NCBI GenBank assembly: GCA_031835245.1 | Contig: JAVKOQ010000002.1 | Coordinates: 174,501-238,500, forward strand | DNA length: 64,000 bases | Direction: 5' to 3' | Source: Balamuthia mandrillaris | Lineage: Eukaryota; Discosea; Longamoebia; Balamuthiidae | In this document: positions 34,082 through 46,333 of the stretch, one piece after another | Numbering within the stretch: the stretch's first letter is position 1 | How the letters are laid out: every line of letters starts with the position of its first letter | Made by a program: the position numbers and the translations under genes | The notes under the pieces: generated by a model | Seen by the model: only the letters and a program-made list of their open reading frames with translations | What the model was told of the DNA's origin: nothing | Database searches by the model: none

Positions 34082-36277
34082 ATGAGTTCCAACATCGAGT
34101 CGGAGTCTGGTATGTTGTTGTAACCGCTACCCTTTTTTTTCCCCCCTCACTCTCTGCAAGGAAGGGGCTAACAGTAGGAGCGTCGTTGCGTTTTCTTGAT
34201 AGGCGCTACTACCTTAAATTGGGCAGATGAGAGCACTGGTTCTTGGGCAGATGAAGCCGAGGCCGAAGAAGAAGGTTTCGCCTTTGCTACTAAAAATAAA
34301 TAGGTCATAGATTTGACACTGACCAAAGTTTTTTTAACCAATTTCGAATCACAGAGGAGCGGGTGCAACCTCGATCGGTGTGGGGAAAACCTGTTACCTA
34401 CGGTGCGTGTTTCGCGTTTGAGCTCTCTCTCTCTCTCTCTCTCTCGTTTTCTCTTTCTTACTCTCTCGTTTTCTCTTTTTCTTTTCTCACACTTCTTGCT
34501 TGCATGCAGCTGCAGCACAGGATGAAGAGTCACCTTTCCTGGATAGGGAGGAATTCCCCGCTCCAGGAGCTCAGCCTACCCGTCGCCCCCTGCGCTCAGA
34601 CCACGAGATGCGCCCTGGAGAGACTCACAAGAGTGGCGGACCTCGCCCATCAAACAATCGCGAGACTTACCCTGGACGAGAGAGAAGGGAATACCCTTCC
34701 CACGACCGAGAATTTGATGCCCCCGGTGGGCGGAGGGGCAGGCCTCATCCATCCCGTGAAGAGAGAGATGTTTATTCCACCAGAGACCAAGACAGAGGAG
34801 ATCGCCCCTTCAGGCGAGAAAGAGAATACGGTGAGAGGGAAGGTTTCGCAGGAAGAGATAGAGACAGTTACAGGGAAAGAGATAGGGACAGAGATGGAGA
34901 AAGGGGCAAGGGGGACCGTTATCGAGATAACGGACGCGCACCTCGGGAAAAGACGCCATTCCCAACTTCAGCTCCCTGGACTGCCTTTTTGGGAAACCTT
35001 TCCTACGATCTTTACGAGCAGGATTTAGATGACTTCTTTTCTGGAGCTGGTTGCAAGGTTTGTTTTTTGTTTGTTGTTTTATTTGTTAGACCTTGAACTT
35101 AACAAGGTCTTCTTTGACAGATTGTCAGTATTAGATTGATGCGGGATGCCGGTGGCCGAACAAAGGGCTTTGGCTACGTCGAGTTTGAGGATGCAGAGTC
35201 GCTGAAGAAAGCACTTGAGAAGGATGACCAGGTTTTTAAACTTGCTCAAATATTTATGGTTGTGTGTTACTTGTCGCCTACTCACTTTGACTAACTACTC
35301 GCGTTGGTATCATATTGAAGGATTTGTTGCAAAGAAGAATTCGTGTGGATGTTGCGGAAACAAAACGTAAGTCACTTTTTTACTTGTGCACGTGTATGCT
35401 TGATATATTTTGACATTGTTATGCAGGCAACGAGAAAAGCGAAGAAGATAACCTGTCTTGGAGGGAAAGGGCACAAAGAGCCCCACCTGCTGGATTTGCC
35501 CGTCGTGGGGATAGTAGTGAGCCCCATCAAAGCAACTTCAGAGAGAGGCGAGCTGACCGCTCACAACAACAACACAAGCACACGGAGGAGCCCAACGAAA
35601 TGACTGAAGTAAACGAGTCATCACCGTCCGCGCCTGCTGCCGCACCTAAAAAGAAGGGCAATCCATTCGGAGAAGCTAAGCCGCGCGACGAACTTGCTGT
35701 TCAAAAACAAATCGAGGAAACAAGGAAGGCCCTCCTCCAGCACCAGAAAAAGGACGAGGAAGTAAAGGAAGCTCCACAGCAACTTCAGCAATCACACCCA
35801 GAAGAGACAAAAGAAGAGAAGACTGACGAAGCGCAGTCCAACAAGCCACGGCCAGAAAATTCTCGCAGTAGCGAAGTTTCATGGAGAAAAGAGAAACAGA
35901 GCACCACAAGCAACAACAATTGGACCGCTCGCAGAAAGGTCGGAAGTGGCGGCAGTAGTGGAGATTCCAGACCCCGCAAAGATAATGTTGGTCGGCGTGA
36001 GGGAGGCAGGCCCCCTCGGACAGGAGGAGGAGATGCCAAGTCCAACCGTAGCCGTGAAGCTCCTCCTCATCACAAAACGGATACCCACAAATGGGAATCC
36101 AGGCAGCAGCAGTCGCAGCCAGAAGCAAAGGCGGCTTCTGCTCCGCGAAAGGAACCCGTCCGGAAAGAAAAGCAGCCCCCCAAGGATAAGAACAACGTTG
36201 GTACTGTCAACCGTGCCCCTCCGGTTGTTGGTGTTGTTAATGCCTTTTCTCTCCTCACCGAGGAGGAGGAGTGCTAG
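34082..36277 (+). CDS. EIF4B: eIF4B-like RRM translation factor
   Basis: Seven exons: 34,082-34,109, 34,203-34,274, 34,355-34,402, 34,510-35,057, 35,121-35,231, 35,321-35,366, 35,427-36,277; 567 residues. A short acidic N-terminus (LNWADESTGSWADE) is followed by an Arg/Asp/Glu-rich DRYG-like region. One RRM follows, with RNP2 AFLGNL and RNP1 KGFGYVEF. After it comes an Arg/Asn-rich tail, the eIF4B-type NPFGEAKPRDE motif, and a basic C-terminus ending TEEEEC. In other eukaryotes eIF4B stimulates the eIF4A helicase at the mRNA 5' end. Order differs a little from animal eIF4B, where the DRYG box follows the RRM. Splice joins all keep frame. Confidence 0.85.
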
Positions 36278-36704
36278 GGGCTGCTGCTTTTTGAGGGTTG
36301 CGCAATGCGGCACACACAGCAAAAAATGCAATATATTCCAATAAATGCCAATACTTTGCAATATTTGTCAACAACGGGTTGTCAATTTTGTAAATAAATT
36401 AACAAAAGCAAAGTTGTCGGTTACGTTGTTGTTGGACCTCTCTCTCTCTCGACGCGGCCGCACACGGAGCCACCCCACCCACCCTGCCTAGACCCCCTAC
36501 TGCTGCTGCTGCTGCTACCCCTGTGTAACAACAACCGGAAAAAAAAAAAGAAAGAAAAGAACAACTGAAGAGCAAATAACGGAAGCAGCAGGGAATATTC
36601 CCTTCTCATACGTGCCTCATAGCTGCAAGCAAAAACCCCTGACAGAGCCTGGTAAGCGGGCAGCGGAACGGGTGGAGACAAGGAGGCACGCTACACACTC
36701 GAAA
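36278..36704. other. Intergenic region
   Basis: 3' end of the eIF4B-like gene and leader of the Zn2Cys6 gene. Repeated CAATATTT/CAATACTT-like AT motifs at 36,325-36,370, otherwise nothing. Confidence 0.4.
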
Positions 36705-39700
36705 ATGAAGGACGAAGAGGGGGAGGGCCACTCAAGCCCCAAGAGGAAAAAACTGTTTCACAAGAAGGTGTCCCGAGCGTGCTTGCTGTGCAAGAAGGCG
36801 CATGCGGCCTGTGACATACAGAGGCCTTGCGCCCGTTGTGTGTGCTTGGGAAAGGCTAACGAGTGCACGGATGCCCTTCCCAAAAAGAGGGGCAGGAAGC
36901 CCAAGTTGCTGCCTCACCACAATTCCAGCTTCTACAACGTCATAACCGCCTCCAACCCTCAGAGCACTGCCGCCACCAACAACCACCACCTGGACGAGTT
37001 GGTTGTCAACAGTGACGGTGGAGAAGATTTTGGCAGCGGCCACCAACCCCCCACCACCAAACCTTCTGCTGGAGAAGAGGCCTCTCCCTACTCTTCCAGC
37101 TCCTCTCCTCTCTCCCTGTCTTCTTTCTCTTCCTCCGCCACTCACCTGCTGTCCTCTTCGCAAACAGCACCGCCAACCCTACTCCCACACCAACACCAGC
37201 CCTCCCTCCCCTCTTCCTCTGTTGGTTTACCTCGCCAGCAATCCTCCTATTCTTCCCCTTCTCCCTCCTTCGTCAATAGTACCACTCCTCTCAACGGCAA
37301 CAACAGAAGCTCCTCGCCTCAACATTTTGGCGGTGGTGGTGCGGCGGAATACGAGGAGGACGAGGAGGAAGACGACGATCTACCCCCAAAGAAGTCCCGC
37401 AAAACTTTGCAGCGCAATCGCAGCCGCAGCAGTGGCAAGTCTAAACTTAGGCCTACAAATGTAGCCCGCCAGGACTCGGGTGGAGAGCCTGTTGCTGTTC
37501 TATCCCAACACGCTGCCTCCCAACATAGCTTCCCACAAAGTCTTTCTTTGACTTCTTCCTCCGGCCCCCAACGCACCTCCCCTCCTCCTTCCTCTAACTA
37601 TCAAGGTCTCTTCTCTCCCTCTCTTTATCGTTAGTGCCCTTTTCTTTGTCATTCTCCCTTGCTTTCAAAGAGAAGGCCAAACTAATGTTTTGTGCCCTTG
37701 TTCATACAGTCTATGCTAGCGGCGCACCCGTTGGCCGATCTTATTCACCATCTGGTGACTCTCTTTCTCCTCCTCCTTCTGCCCACCGTCAACACTACCG
37801 CCACCAACACCGCCCTTCAGACCACTCATTGTTGGATTTAGAATCTGACTCTGCGTTCCACACATCTTCAATGCCACAACCATCCGCATCGATTAGTGGA
37901 AGTGAATACGGAGCCACCGACCACAGCGCTACCTCCCCTCTCACACCATTTTCCTTTCCGACGAGCCATCCTCCCCCTCAGCCTCAACACCACCAACACC
38001 GTCACCAGCAGCATCACCAACATTATGCCTATCAGCAACAGCAGCAGAGAGGCGGTGACGAACAGAACTTTCTGATGAAAAAAGAACGGACGGGAAGTCC
38101 TCCGCCCCATGCCATGGTAGCAGGAATGCCATCTTTCGGCTCTGCCTCTGCTGGTCAAGCCTCTTCCACGTCAGCTGGTGCAATCGCAACCACCGCCATA
38201 GCTGCGTCAGATACCTCAGACTCTCTTCCCTTCTCAGCCACTCCTTCGCCTGCTGCCATACTGAGTCGCCACAATCTATCAACCACCACTGGTAGCGGCA
38301 TTGAGGAGCTGCCCAATAGCCACAAGTCAGACCTGTTGTCCAGTCTCCTCCGGGAAATAAGACACTTTAAGAATACCAACCGAGAGCTCACCGAATTGGT
38401 CGCGCAATTGCGCAGCTCCCATCTATCTCTCAAGCTTGCTTTTGAAGAACTCCAGAGGGAGCAGCGAAGGTGTCAGTGGGAGCTTGAAAACATGCGCAAA
38501 GAGCAACTAATCGCCAACGAACGGTTCAGCATTCAAAGTCGGCATTACCAACCCTCATCTTCTCCTTCCACTTCTTCCTCCATGGCCACTCTCTCAGCCC
38601 CTTCTGCTTTGCCCGCACCTTCTCAGGCAGCCCAAACCACACCTACTGAGTACGCTCTCTCTTCTGCAGCTGGATCGCTTTTGGATACGCCACTTTCCTT
38701 TTCTTCTACGTCTTCCTTTACCTCTTCATCCTCACCTTCGTTGATCGACGCAGAACTTCGCTTTCCCTTTTCCTATGCTCAACACCACAATGACTTACCA
38801 GCCCCTAGCAATTCCTCCGAGCACCGCGTTACCCCAAGCACTACCTCCTCTGTCCCCATCTTCTCCGTCTCCGACTCCAACAAACCCTTTGGAATTTTTA
38901 AAAAAGGCCGAAATGATGGGGTGCTCATTGCCGCAAATGATGCTTTCTGTAAATTGTTTCATTTTACTCTGGTAAGCTTGTCCTTTCTGTCTGTCTGCAT
39001 ATATTTCGCTCTCCTTGCACGAGCTTACTACATAATGCGATAGTCTGAGATATTAGGTTTATCGTGGAAGACGTTCGTGGCGCCACAAAGTTTCGAACTT
39101 TGCAAGCAGCTGATCACACCGATGCTTTCCTCCAAATATAGTGGTAGCAGTCCCATTATCACAAAAACAGTGACCTATAAGACCAAAGATGGACTATACT
39201 TTGACGCACTCACCAACCATCAATTGTACTATGACGATAGCGGGATGGCCTCTTGGAGCGTTATGTCCTTTGAGCGAGTGTTGGAGCAACACGGTACAGC
39301 GCCAACAAAGCAATCATCTCATCAACAGCAACAAATTCCTTATTCTGAATCCGAGTTGGATGCAGGAGGGTCACAGCATCAACGGGAGGCACTCAGCCCT
39401 ACCACGTTTTTGTGCGCGTTTGAACGGGGGTCTTCTCCTCCATCGCCACAAGCCTTGGACCTTTACCCCAATCACAGCTCACCTCTGATGATTGACACTG
39501 ATGTTATTACAACTTCTTCCTCCACTTCTACTGAAAGCGTGCTACGGCAAGCAGCGTTATCATCCCAATCTCAAAGCCTACAAACGCACTCTCTTTTGCA
39601 TGGTAGCGGCTCTGCTCCTCAAATGCAACTGCGCAACCCTCTTCACTCTGCCCAAACGGCCCTGTCGGAGGAGCTCTTTGGAGGAATGGCCACCATGAGC

Positions 39701-39925
39701 AATGGTGGTAGCAGCCCTGCCATGCTTGGTCTCTCATCCAGTGAAACTGCCGGCCCAGCCAACCATGTCAGCATTGCCTCTTCCAGCGGCAACAACGCTC
39801 TTCTCTCTGTGCGAGAGCAGCAGCGCTTTACTCAAGACGAATCAGTGCCTTCGAGAGGTCGGAGAGGGGATGGCGGCGAGGAGCAATCCCAGTCCACAGG
39901 GCGCTCTTCTGGTTTTCGCCCTTAG
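36705..39925 (+). CDS. Zn2Cys6 transcription factor with PAS domain (AcuK/ERT1-like layout)
   Basis: Three exons: 36,705-37,605, 37,710-38,971, 39,044-39,925; 1,014 residues. A binuclear zinc cluster at about residues 25-55 has the spacing C-x2-C-x6-C-x5-C-x2-C-x8-C (ACLLCKKAHAACDIQRPCAR), followed by a basic KKRGRKPK hook. A long Ser/Pro/Gln-rich region follows, then a coiled coil around ELTELVAQLR. A PAS domain starts at PFGIFKKGRND, continues across the last intron and ends near WSVMSFERV. The pairing equals the fungal AcuK/ERT1/RDS2 regulators of gluconeogenesis. In this non-fungal context the target genes are unknown. It should be nuclear. Confidence 0.82.
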
Positions 39926-40382
39926 GCCTTCCTTCATTCTCTTTGACTCTCTACAACGCAGCCCACTTCCCAACCCCCAACCAATGCAAAAAATGGCCAA
40001 TTTTGATACCCACCGTGCATACTTATTGCGTGTGTTATTGTTTCTAAACGGAGGTTAGGTTTTGGGGCAAACCGCTGATAACAATCCTTGTCGACACATT
40101 GTAAAAATTATTGATATTGGACAAAAATATTTGTAAATTGCGATAAAATATTTGTCAAACCGAAAAAAACAAAAAACAAAGAGGAAAAAAAAGGGTCCAC
40201 AAGAGAATAGCCACCCCACACGAAATTTCTGTGTGCGCTACACGAACGTTAGAACAAACAACCGCCCCCCCTATCTCCTCCAGCCACCACCACCGTCGCT
40301 CCCGTCTGTCCATCCATCCGCCACGACTGCCTGCGGCAGCACAACCACAACGACACCAGCCAAAACCGCCAACAGCAGCACC
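39926..40382. other. Intergenic region
   Basis: About 450 bp with repeated ATATTTG-type AT motifs near 40,110-40,160; no gene seen. Confidence 0.4.
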
Positions 40383-43006
40383 ATGGAAGCAGAGGTGAGC
40401 AAAGGAGCTGAAGGCGTACCAGCCATGACCCCCAAGTGGATAGACTTCACAGTGGCTAGCACTCAAGTAACCTACTCCCTCCGTTATGTTGACTACGACA
40501 ACGGTCTGAGGGAGTGGTTCGCGGGAGACTTGTATGCACTGCTTTTGGGGGTGAGGGAGGAAGGCGAAAAGAGAAACGAGATCCTGGACAGGCTGCAGAG
40601 CCTCCCTCCCGAACACAGGCACGTGGCATGGGTGTTGGAGCACACTGCCCCACCACGGAAGGTCAAGGTTGTTACCATTCGTCACTCCACCCTCTATCAA
40701 ATACTGGTTCAACACATCGACACCACTCAAGGAGCCGAGGCCCAAGGGCTAATGTCTTACCTTTGCCAGTCCAGCTACTTTGCGCCGACCCCTCCCCAGC
40801 AGTACGTTCTTTCCTCCCCCTTTCCTCCTCCTCCTCTGCCTCCTTTGGCATAGTGCCGGTGACCGTTGGAAAGTAGTTGTTTGGGGGGCCAACAACAAAC
40901 AAGCGGAAATTTCTTGCGGAGGCGTTTGATGCCTTGAAAATCATTTCCCTCCCTCCCCCTCCCCCGCCACACTCCTTCCGTTTCGATGCATTCATGCTTT
41001 CTGTTGTCCCGCTGTTTCTTTGCTGCAACTCTTTTCTCACTTTGTTCAACAACAAAATGGCAGTTTGCAGGACTTCCATTTGGTGCAACATCCGGAAACA
41101 GCGACAGAAATTGGGGAATTCTTGAAACCCCCACCGATACTCAAGGTTAATGCAAAGTTTAAGGAGCTATACTCGGATAACAAGCTGGTCTGCTCTGTAT
41201 CGCTGTTGAAGTTTTGTGAGGCCACTTCAACTATCTTGCGAGCAGACCAGGAATTGGAGGGCGTTCTTTCGGCCACGGTTGATTCCAATGGAGAAGCCAA
41301 GTTCCCCTCTTTGAAGATTACGGGAACAAACACACCGGGCGAAGCTAATATACCCTCTCTCCAACGAGCCGAGGGTCCGCAATATGGCATCTACTGCCTT
41401 GAATTCCAGCTGAAGACAGAAGGAGAGGCCGATTCTGCCGCCCCTCTTTCCGACGCTAAAACAGCAGAAAATGTGGTGAGCAAAGAGATTGTTCGCACCC
41501 TTGATATATGCATCCGTAAATGGCCAAAAAAACGAAAGAGAGAAGATGAAGAGCCTGCTCTGCAATCCACTGAAACCCCCACTCTACTCGGTACCTCCTT
41601 GCCTTTTGTGCCCACTCTATGATATCATTGCTGATTGATTTGGTACAATGTTTTCTGGCAGCTGACAAGGGCATTGCTACCTCAAAGAAGATGAAGGAGG
41701 AATATCCTTCCTTTCCCCCCTCTTCTTCGTTGGACACGCATTCACAACAAGAAGCCATAAATTATTTTTCGGAACAACACCAGCAACAGGTATCCTATGC
41801 CATTCCTGGGCAGGTAACCTTTCCCAACCAGTTCTACGAATTAACTGTTATTATTATTATTTGACACACTGTATCCTTTCATTATGCGACAAAAGAGAGG
41901 GGCAGAGGCGCCTGGTATTGCGTTGGGAAGAGCTGTTGTGCAGCAAAGCAGTGATGGCTTCACACAAATGCAAACCCCTCCCACCTCCACTTCCTCCGCT
42001 ACTTCCTCTACTTCCTCCTCTATAATCTATCCTCAAACCGATACAGTCTCTGCGTCAGGTAGCTTTACACTGCGGCTGCTCATTCTGTAAAAGTATACAA
42101 ACTGACCATTGATCTCACCAACAGGGCAACCACCCGCAGAGGAACTTGTTGGTGAACAAACGCAGCTAGCATGGCAACAATTAACTCCTCAACAACAACA
42201 GATGCATACCTCTCAATTTGTAAGTCGCTTTTCGGAGCAATATCTCAATCCTCCAATGGGACAAGCTCCAGCATCATTGTCATCACTGTCATCAGCCCCT
42301 ATTACTAGCGCACAGCGCCCAAGTCTTGGGGTAGGAAGTACCGCTAAAGAAGAAACAGCGTCAGCTGATAATGGTAGCCAAACCCCTGCTGGCCTTCTTC
42401 CAGAGTTGCCACCGTCACAACAGACAGCAACCCGCAAGCGCGTCCAGAAAGATAGCGCAACCGATCCCGAAGGTTAGTGGATGTTTTGTATTTCTTTTGT
42501 GTGTATTTTATTGTTTTATTATCCATATTTTGTTTTTTATAATTGGAGCTCTTGTTGTGCCTATAATAATTTATCGCTTCGTCGTTACTTTGCAGCTTCG
42601 GCTGAAGAGCCAACATCCGATGAAGCAGCCGGACTTGCTCCTGGGCACGAAGGCCGAATTGACATCACAAAACTTCTTACCCTCCCTCAAAACGAAGCAG
42701 CGGCCAAACTCAAAATGTCTAACGCCACCTTCAGCAAACGTTTTCGTCAGGCAAATGACAACAAACGGTGGCCTTATAGAGCCGTACGTCCCTCTTCTCT
42801 GTCTCTTCTCGTTCTCTCTCTTTTTCAAACAACTTTTAATCTCGGTAATTAACCACTCTACGTATCAACGTGCTTTATCTTAGCTGCAAGTAATTGAGAA
42901 GCAACTAAAGGAAGCAAAAGCAAAGGAACAGAAAGCCACCATTCAAACGCTGGAAGAAAAGAAAAGAGCTTTGCTAGTGCCCGCCTATATCTTTGTACGA
43001 AAATAA
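40383..43006 (+). CDS. RWP-RK domain transcription factor
   Basis: Proposed exons: 40,383-40,801, 41,064-41,590, 41,662-41,789 (or to 41,813), 41,896-42,058, 42,125-42,472, 42,596-42,783, 42,884-43,006; 631 or 639 residues. The N-terminal 310 residues form an unrecognised globular part ending in a basic KWPKKRKRE signal. The middle is Gln/Ser/Thr-rich. Near the C-terminus is an RWP-RK domain: ITKLLTLPQNEAAAKLKMSN, TFSKRFRQ, then KRWPYRALQVIEKQ, which continues as a Lys-rich coiled coil. RWP-RK proteins bind DNA; they are best known from plants and also occur in amoebae. The Arg-Lys after Trp-Pro-Tyr is Arg-Ala here, a variation. Confidence 0.8.
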
Positions 43007-43418
43007 ATGCACGAAAATTTTAATCAAACAATTGGTAGTGCTGCTGTGCCCTTATCTGCAACAAGCAACCGCAGCATCAAGGAAGCAAGTCCCCTCTTCT
43101 GTTCTTGCGCTCCTTTCGTTGTAACCCTTCAGCTGCTCTTTTTTTTTTCCGTTGGCCGTGTATTTTTAGGGCAAGATCAGGCCGATCAAACTAGAAAAAA
43201 AAAGCCCATTTCCCGCCAAAAATAATGGCGGCAAGAAAGGGAGGAGGAGGCGGGGAAGGCCTCCGCGACTACCCCTCCCGGCTTGTTTTTATGCTCAAAT
43301 AATAATCGTTATTATTATTATTATTATGGTGGGCTGCAACAGCCATCCCTCTCCTCCTTCCTCTACGCCAGCAGCACCAGCAGCAGCGGTTCCTTGAACA
43401 AACAGCCTCTCCAGTAAA
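43007..43418. other. Intergenic region
   Basis: Contains an AGGGCAAGATCAGGCCGATC stretch (43,169-43,188) resembling the inner part of the Fanzor element end, and an ATT repeat at 43,305-43,327. No gene seen. Confidence 0.4.
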
Positions 43419-46277
43419 ATGCAACAACAAGGGGAGGAGCAAGCGGCAGAAGGGCTTAAAAAAGTCAGAGTGGTGGTGAGGGTTCGCCCATTTGTGAGCA
43501 AGGAGGTGCAAAAGCGTTGTGTGGAAGTAAGGCAGGACGTGCGCTGTGTGGAACTAAGGCAGGGCAAGAGCGCTGACTCGCTTAGATACGCGTAACCTAT
43601 TAACCCCTTTCTTTTTATTTTTTGATTTCCTCACAAAAACTAATTTCATCAAACTTGCGTTCAGGTTTGATGGTGCGTACGACTGCAATGCGGGCCAGGA
43701 AGAGTTATTTCGTAATGAGATAGAGCCTTTCATTGACACTGTATTTCGCGGCCTTAACACGACCATCTTTGCTTATGGAATGACAGGGGCGGGTTCGTGG
43801 GGCTTTGTTCCTTTCTGCGAGCGTTTCTTCCTCGCTAACCACCACAACCTCCCTCCAACAAACAGGAAAAACGTTTACGATGCAAGGCACCGGTGAGGAA
43901 CGTGGTATCATCCCGCGTGTAGCAGAAAAGGTTATCGGCCTTGCACAGCAACGCGCCGCTGCCTCCTCTTTGGACAAGTACTCCATTACCGTTTCCTATC
44001 TCGAGATATACAACGAGAAGGTGTATGACCTCCTGCGCACCACACCGCAAGATCTTCCCATTCGTGAAGATTCTCACAAAAATATATTTATCCCCGACCT
44101 TACCGAAGTTCGTTCCCTCCCTCTCTCCCTCCCTCTCCTCTTTTCTATCGTCCTTCTGCTGTGCTTTCAATACTCGCCTGATGTTCACGCATGTCGTAAA
44201 TCAGGTTCGAGTAAGTACATTGCAGCAGTTTGAGGAGACCTATTTGGAAGGTTGCAGAAATAGGACCACGGCAGCCACCAGCCTCAATGCCAACTCGAGC
44301 CGCAGCCATGCTGTTCTTATCCTAAAAGTAAAGCACAAGCAACTGCAAAGCCAATCACAATCGCGGTGCACCTTTGTTGGAAAGCTTCACCTGATAGACT
44401 TAGCAGGGAGCGAGGACAACCGCAGGACTGATAACACTGGCTTGCGTCTCACAGAAAGCAGCAACATTAACCGATCCCTGTTCGTGCTGGGCAAAGTTGT
44501 CAATGCCCTTAATGACGGCTTGGTACTCCTCTTAAGATTTCTCGTTCCCTTGAAACAATCACTGATCTCTCTCATCTTGTTGTCTTGTTATTTCTTTTGT
44601 AAACATACATCATGACACCGTCATGGGTTCTCCACTATGTGTCCATGCAACACTGTAGAAACGAATTCCATACCGCGACAGCAAACTGACGCGATTACTG
44701 CAGGATTCTTTGGGTGGCAGAAGCCATGGTGTTATGATAGCAAACATCTCTCCAGCGCATACCCACTTTCATGACACCATGAATACTCTCAACTTTGCAT
44801 CAAAATCCCGCATGATTGTTAACAAGCCTGTTGCTCACAGTGTTGCTGGTTCATTCTCTTCTCTCTTCTCCCTTCTCTCTTCTCTTCTCACTCGTTGTAC
44901 TCATCACAACCGAACTCAACAGACATTACACGAAACACAACCGAAGGAGATCGGCGGCTACAGCTAGCAGAATGGAGAAATTCGAAAAAGTGTAATAATA
45001 GCAAATCTGGACGAAACCAAGATTTCAACAAAGAAAATGTGGAGAATGGTAGGCGGAGAGTTCGTAGACAAGGCAGTAATGGGTTGGATGATGACCCAGA
45101 GCGCATGTTGTTGGACATGAAGACTGCTCTGCGGTTAGCCAAAACTTTGGAACAAAAAATGTTGGCTCGTATCGAGAACGTGGATGCCAAAGTTGAAGCC
45201 ATGAGGCAAAGGAGCACTCACGGAGAATTGATGAGCCCCTTTTTACGGCAGAAGAAGCTCTTTGACGAATCCACACAAACCAAGTTGGAACTTCTGGAAA
45301 GAAACATGTTAAAGAACGTTAATGTAACCGCAGCACAACTATTGAGTACAATCTCTGAGCAGAGCGAGCAACAACGTAACTTTGAACAGATGCAACCTGC
45401 AAAGCAACAGGTTGCAATTGCTACTCCTTCATCAGACATACAGTCTTCTCAAGTTGATACAGCGGTGATAGGCCTACTTACACCCTTATCCAGACTCGAA
45501 ACGGCCAAAGAAATGATATCCAGAGCGAAGCTGCTGGAGCGAATGGGAAGGATTAGCGAAGCAATCAGCTTCTATAAGAAAGGTATGTAGCAGGCTAGAA
45601 CCGTGGTCCTTTGGTCGTTACTAATTATCTATCATATCCCATTTCGGTTTATCCACAGCACAACCCCTGTTACCTCCTACCAATTCCAAACTCATCCTGG
45701 AAAAGGTCGCCAAGTTGGAGAAAATGCTTACAAGCCATCCATCGTCCCGTGAGAATATTTCCTCTCCTTATGACGAACACGATGACCAGGGACCCATTCA
45801 TCCTGCGAAACTTCGCTTTGAAGATAGTTCTAGTGTCAAGGAAGACGAGAACCATAACGAAACCTTGCCACAAGTACGAAAGGCGAGGAGGACCCGCCTT
45901 TCCCCGCCTACCACTGAAGATCACCAACCAGAACCGGTGGTTTCAAGAAAATTGGGGGAGAAAACATCAAGTCCGGCAACCGATCAGATATTGCATATTC
46001 TAAATCATGGCACGCTTAAAGAGCTCCTTCAGTTGCATTGCATTGGGAAAAAGCGAGCACAGATGATAATTGAGTACCGCACGGAGAGGCCATTCCTCTC
46101 GGTAAAATTCATGCTCCTCTTTTTCCCTGCTGAATGAAACATACGTTGCTAACTTCAGTTTTGTCCTGCATACAGTTGAGTGAATTGAGTGACATTGGCT
46201 TTGGTGATAAGCTCTTTTGTAGCTTTTTGCAGCGTAACGTGGGTTGCCTCTCTGCTTCAACAACAAGCGATAATTAG
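43419..46277 (+). CDS. KIF22: Kinesin-10 (KID/KIF22-like) motor
   Basis: Eight exons: 43,419-43,591, 43,665-43,792, 43,866-44,107, 44,205-44,522, 44,659-44,848, 44,923-45,582, 45,659-46,101, 46,176-46,277; 751 residues. N-terminal motor: [11 protein letters not shown]-loop [16 protein letters not shown], switch [10 protein letters not shown], switch [10 protein letters not shown] and [18 protein letters not shown] central coiled coil follows. The C-terminus has a helix-hairpin-helix ([19 protein letters not shown]) as in KIF22, which contacts chromosome arms. Kinesin-10 motors push chromosomes toward the spindle equator. The P-loop has Met where most kinesins have Gln. All joins keep frame. 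Confidence 0.9.
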
Positions 46278-46301
46278 TCTCATTTGTAGAGTCAGTTCTA
46301 A

Positions 46302-46330
46302 GGCGGGCAAAGATCGGTTTGCCTCTTAAA
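46302..46330. repeat. Small palindrome related to the Fanzor-family ends
   Basis: TAAGGCGGGCAAA, six bases, then TTTGCCTCTTA. It begins like the Fanzor-family terminus and ends with an imperfect inverse of it. It lies in the 57-bp gap between two convergent genes. No target duplication is visible, so a hairpin terminator or chance is possible. Confidence 0.35.
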
Positions 46331-46333
46331 TAT

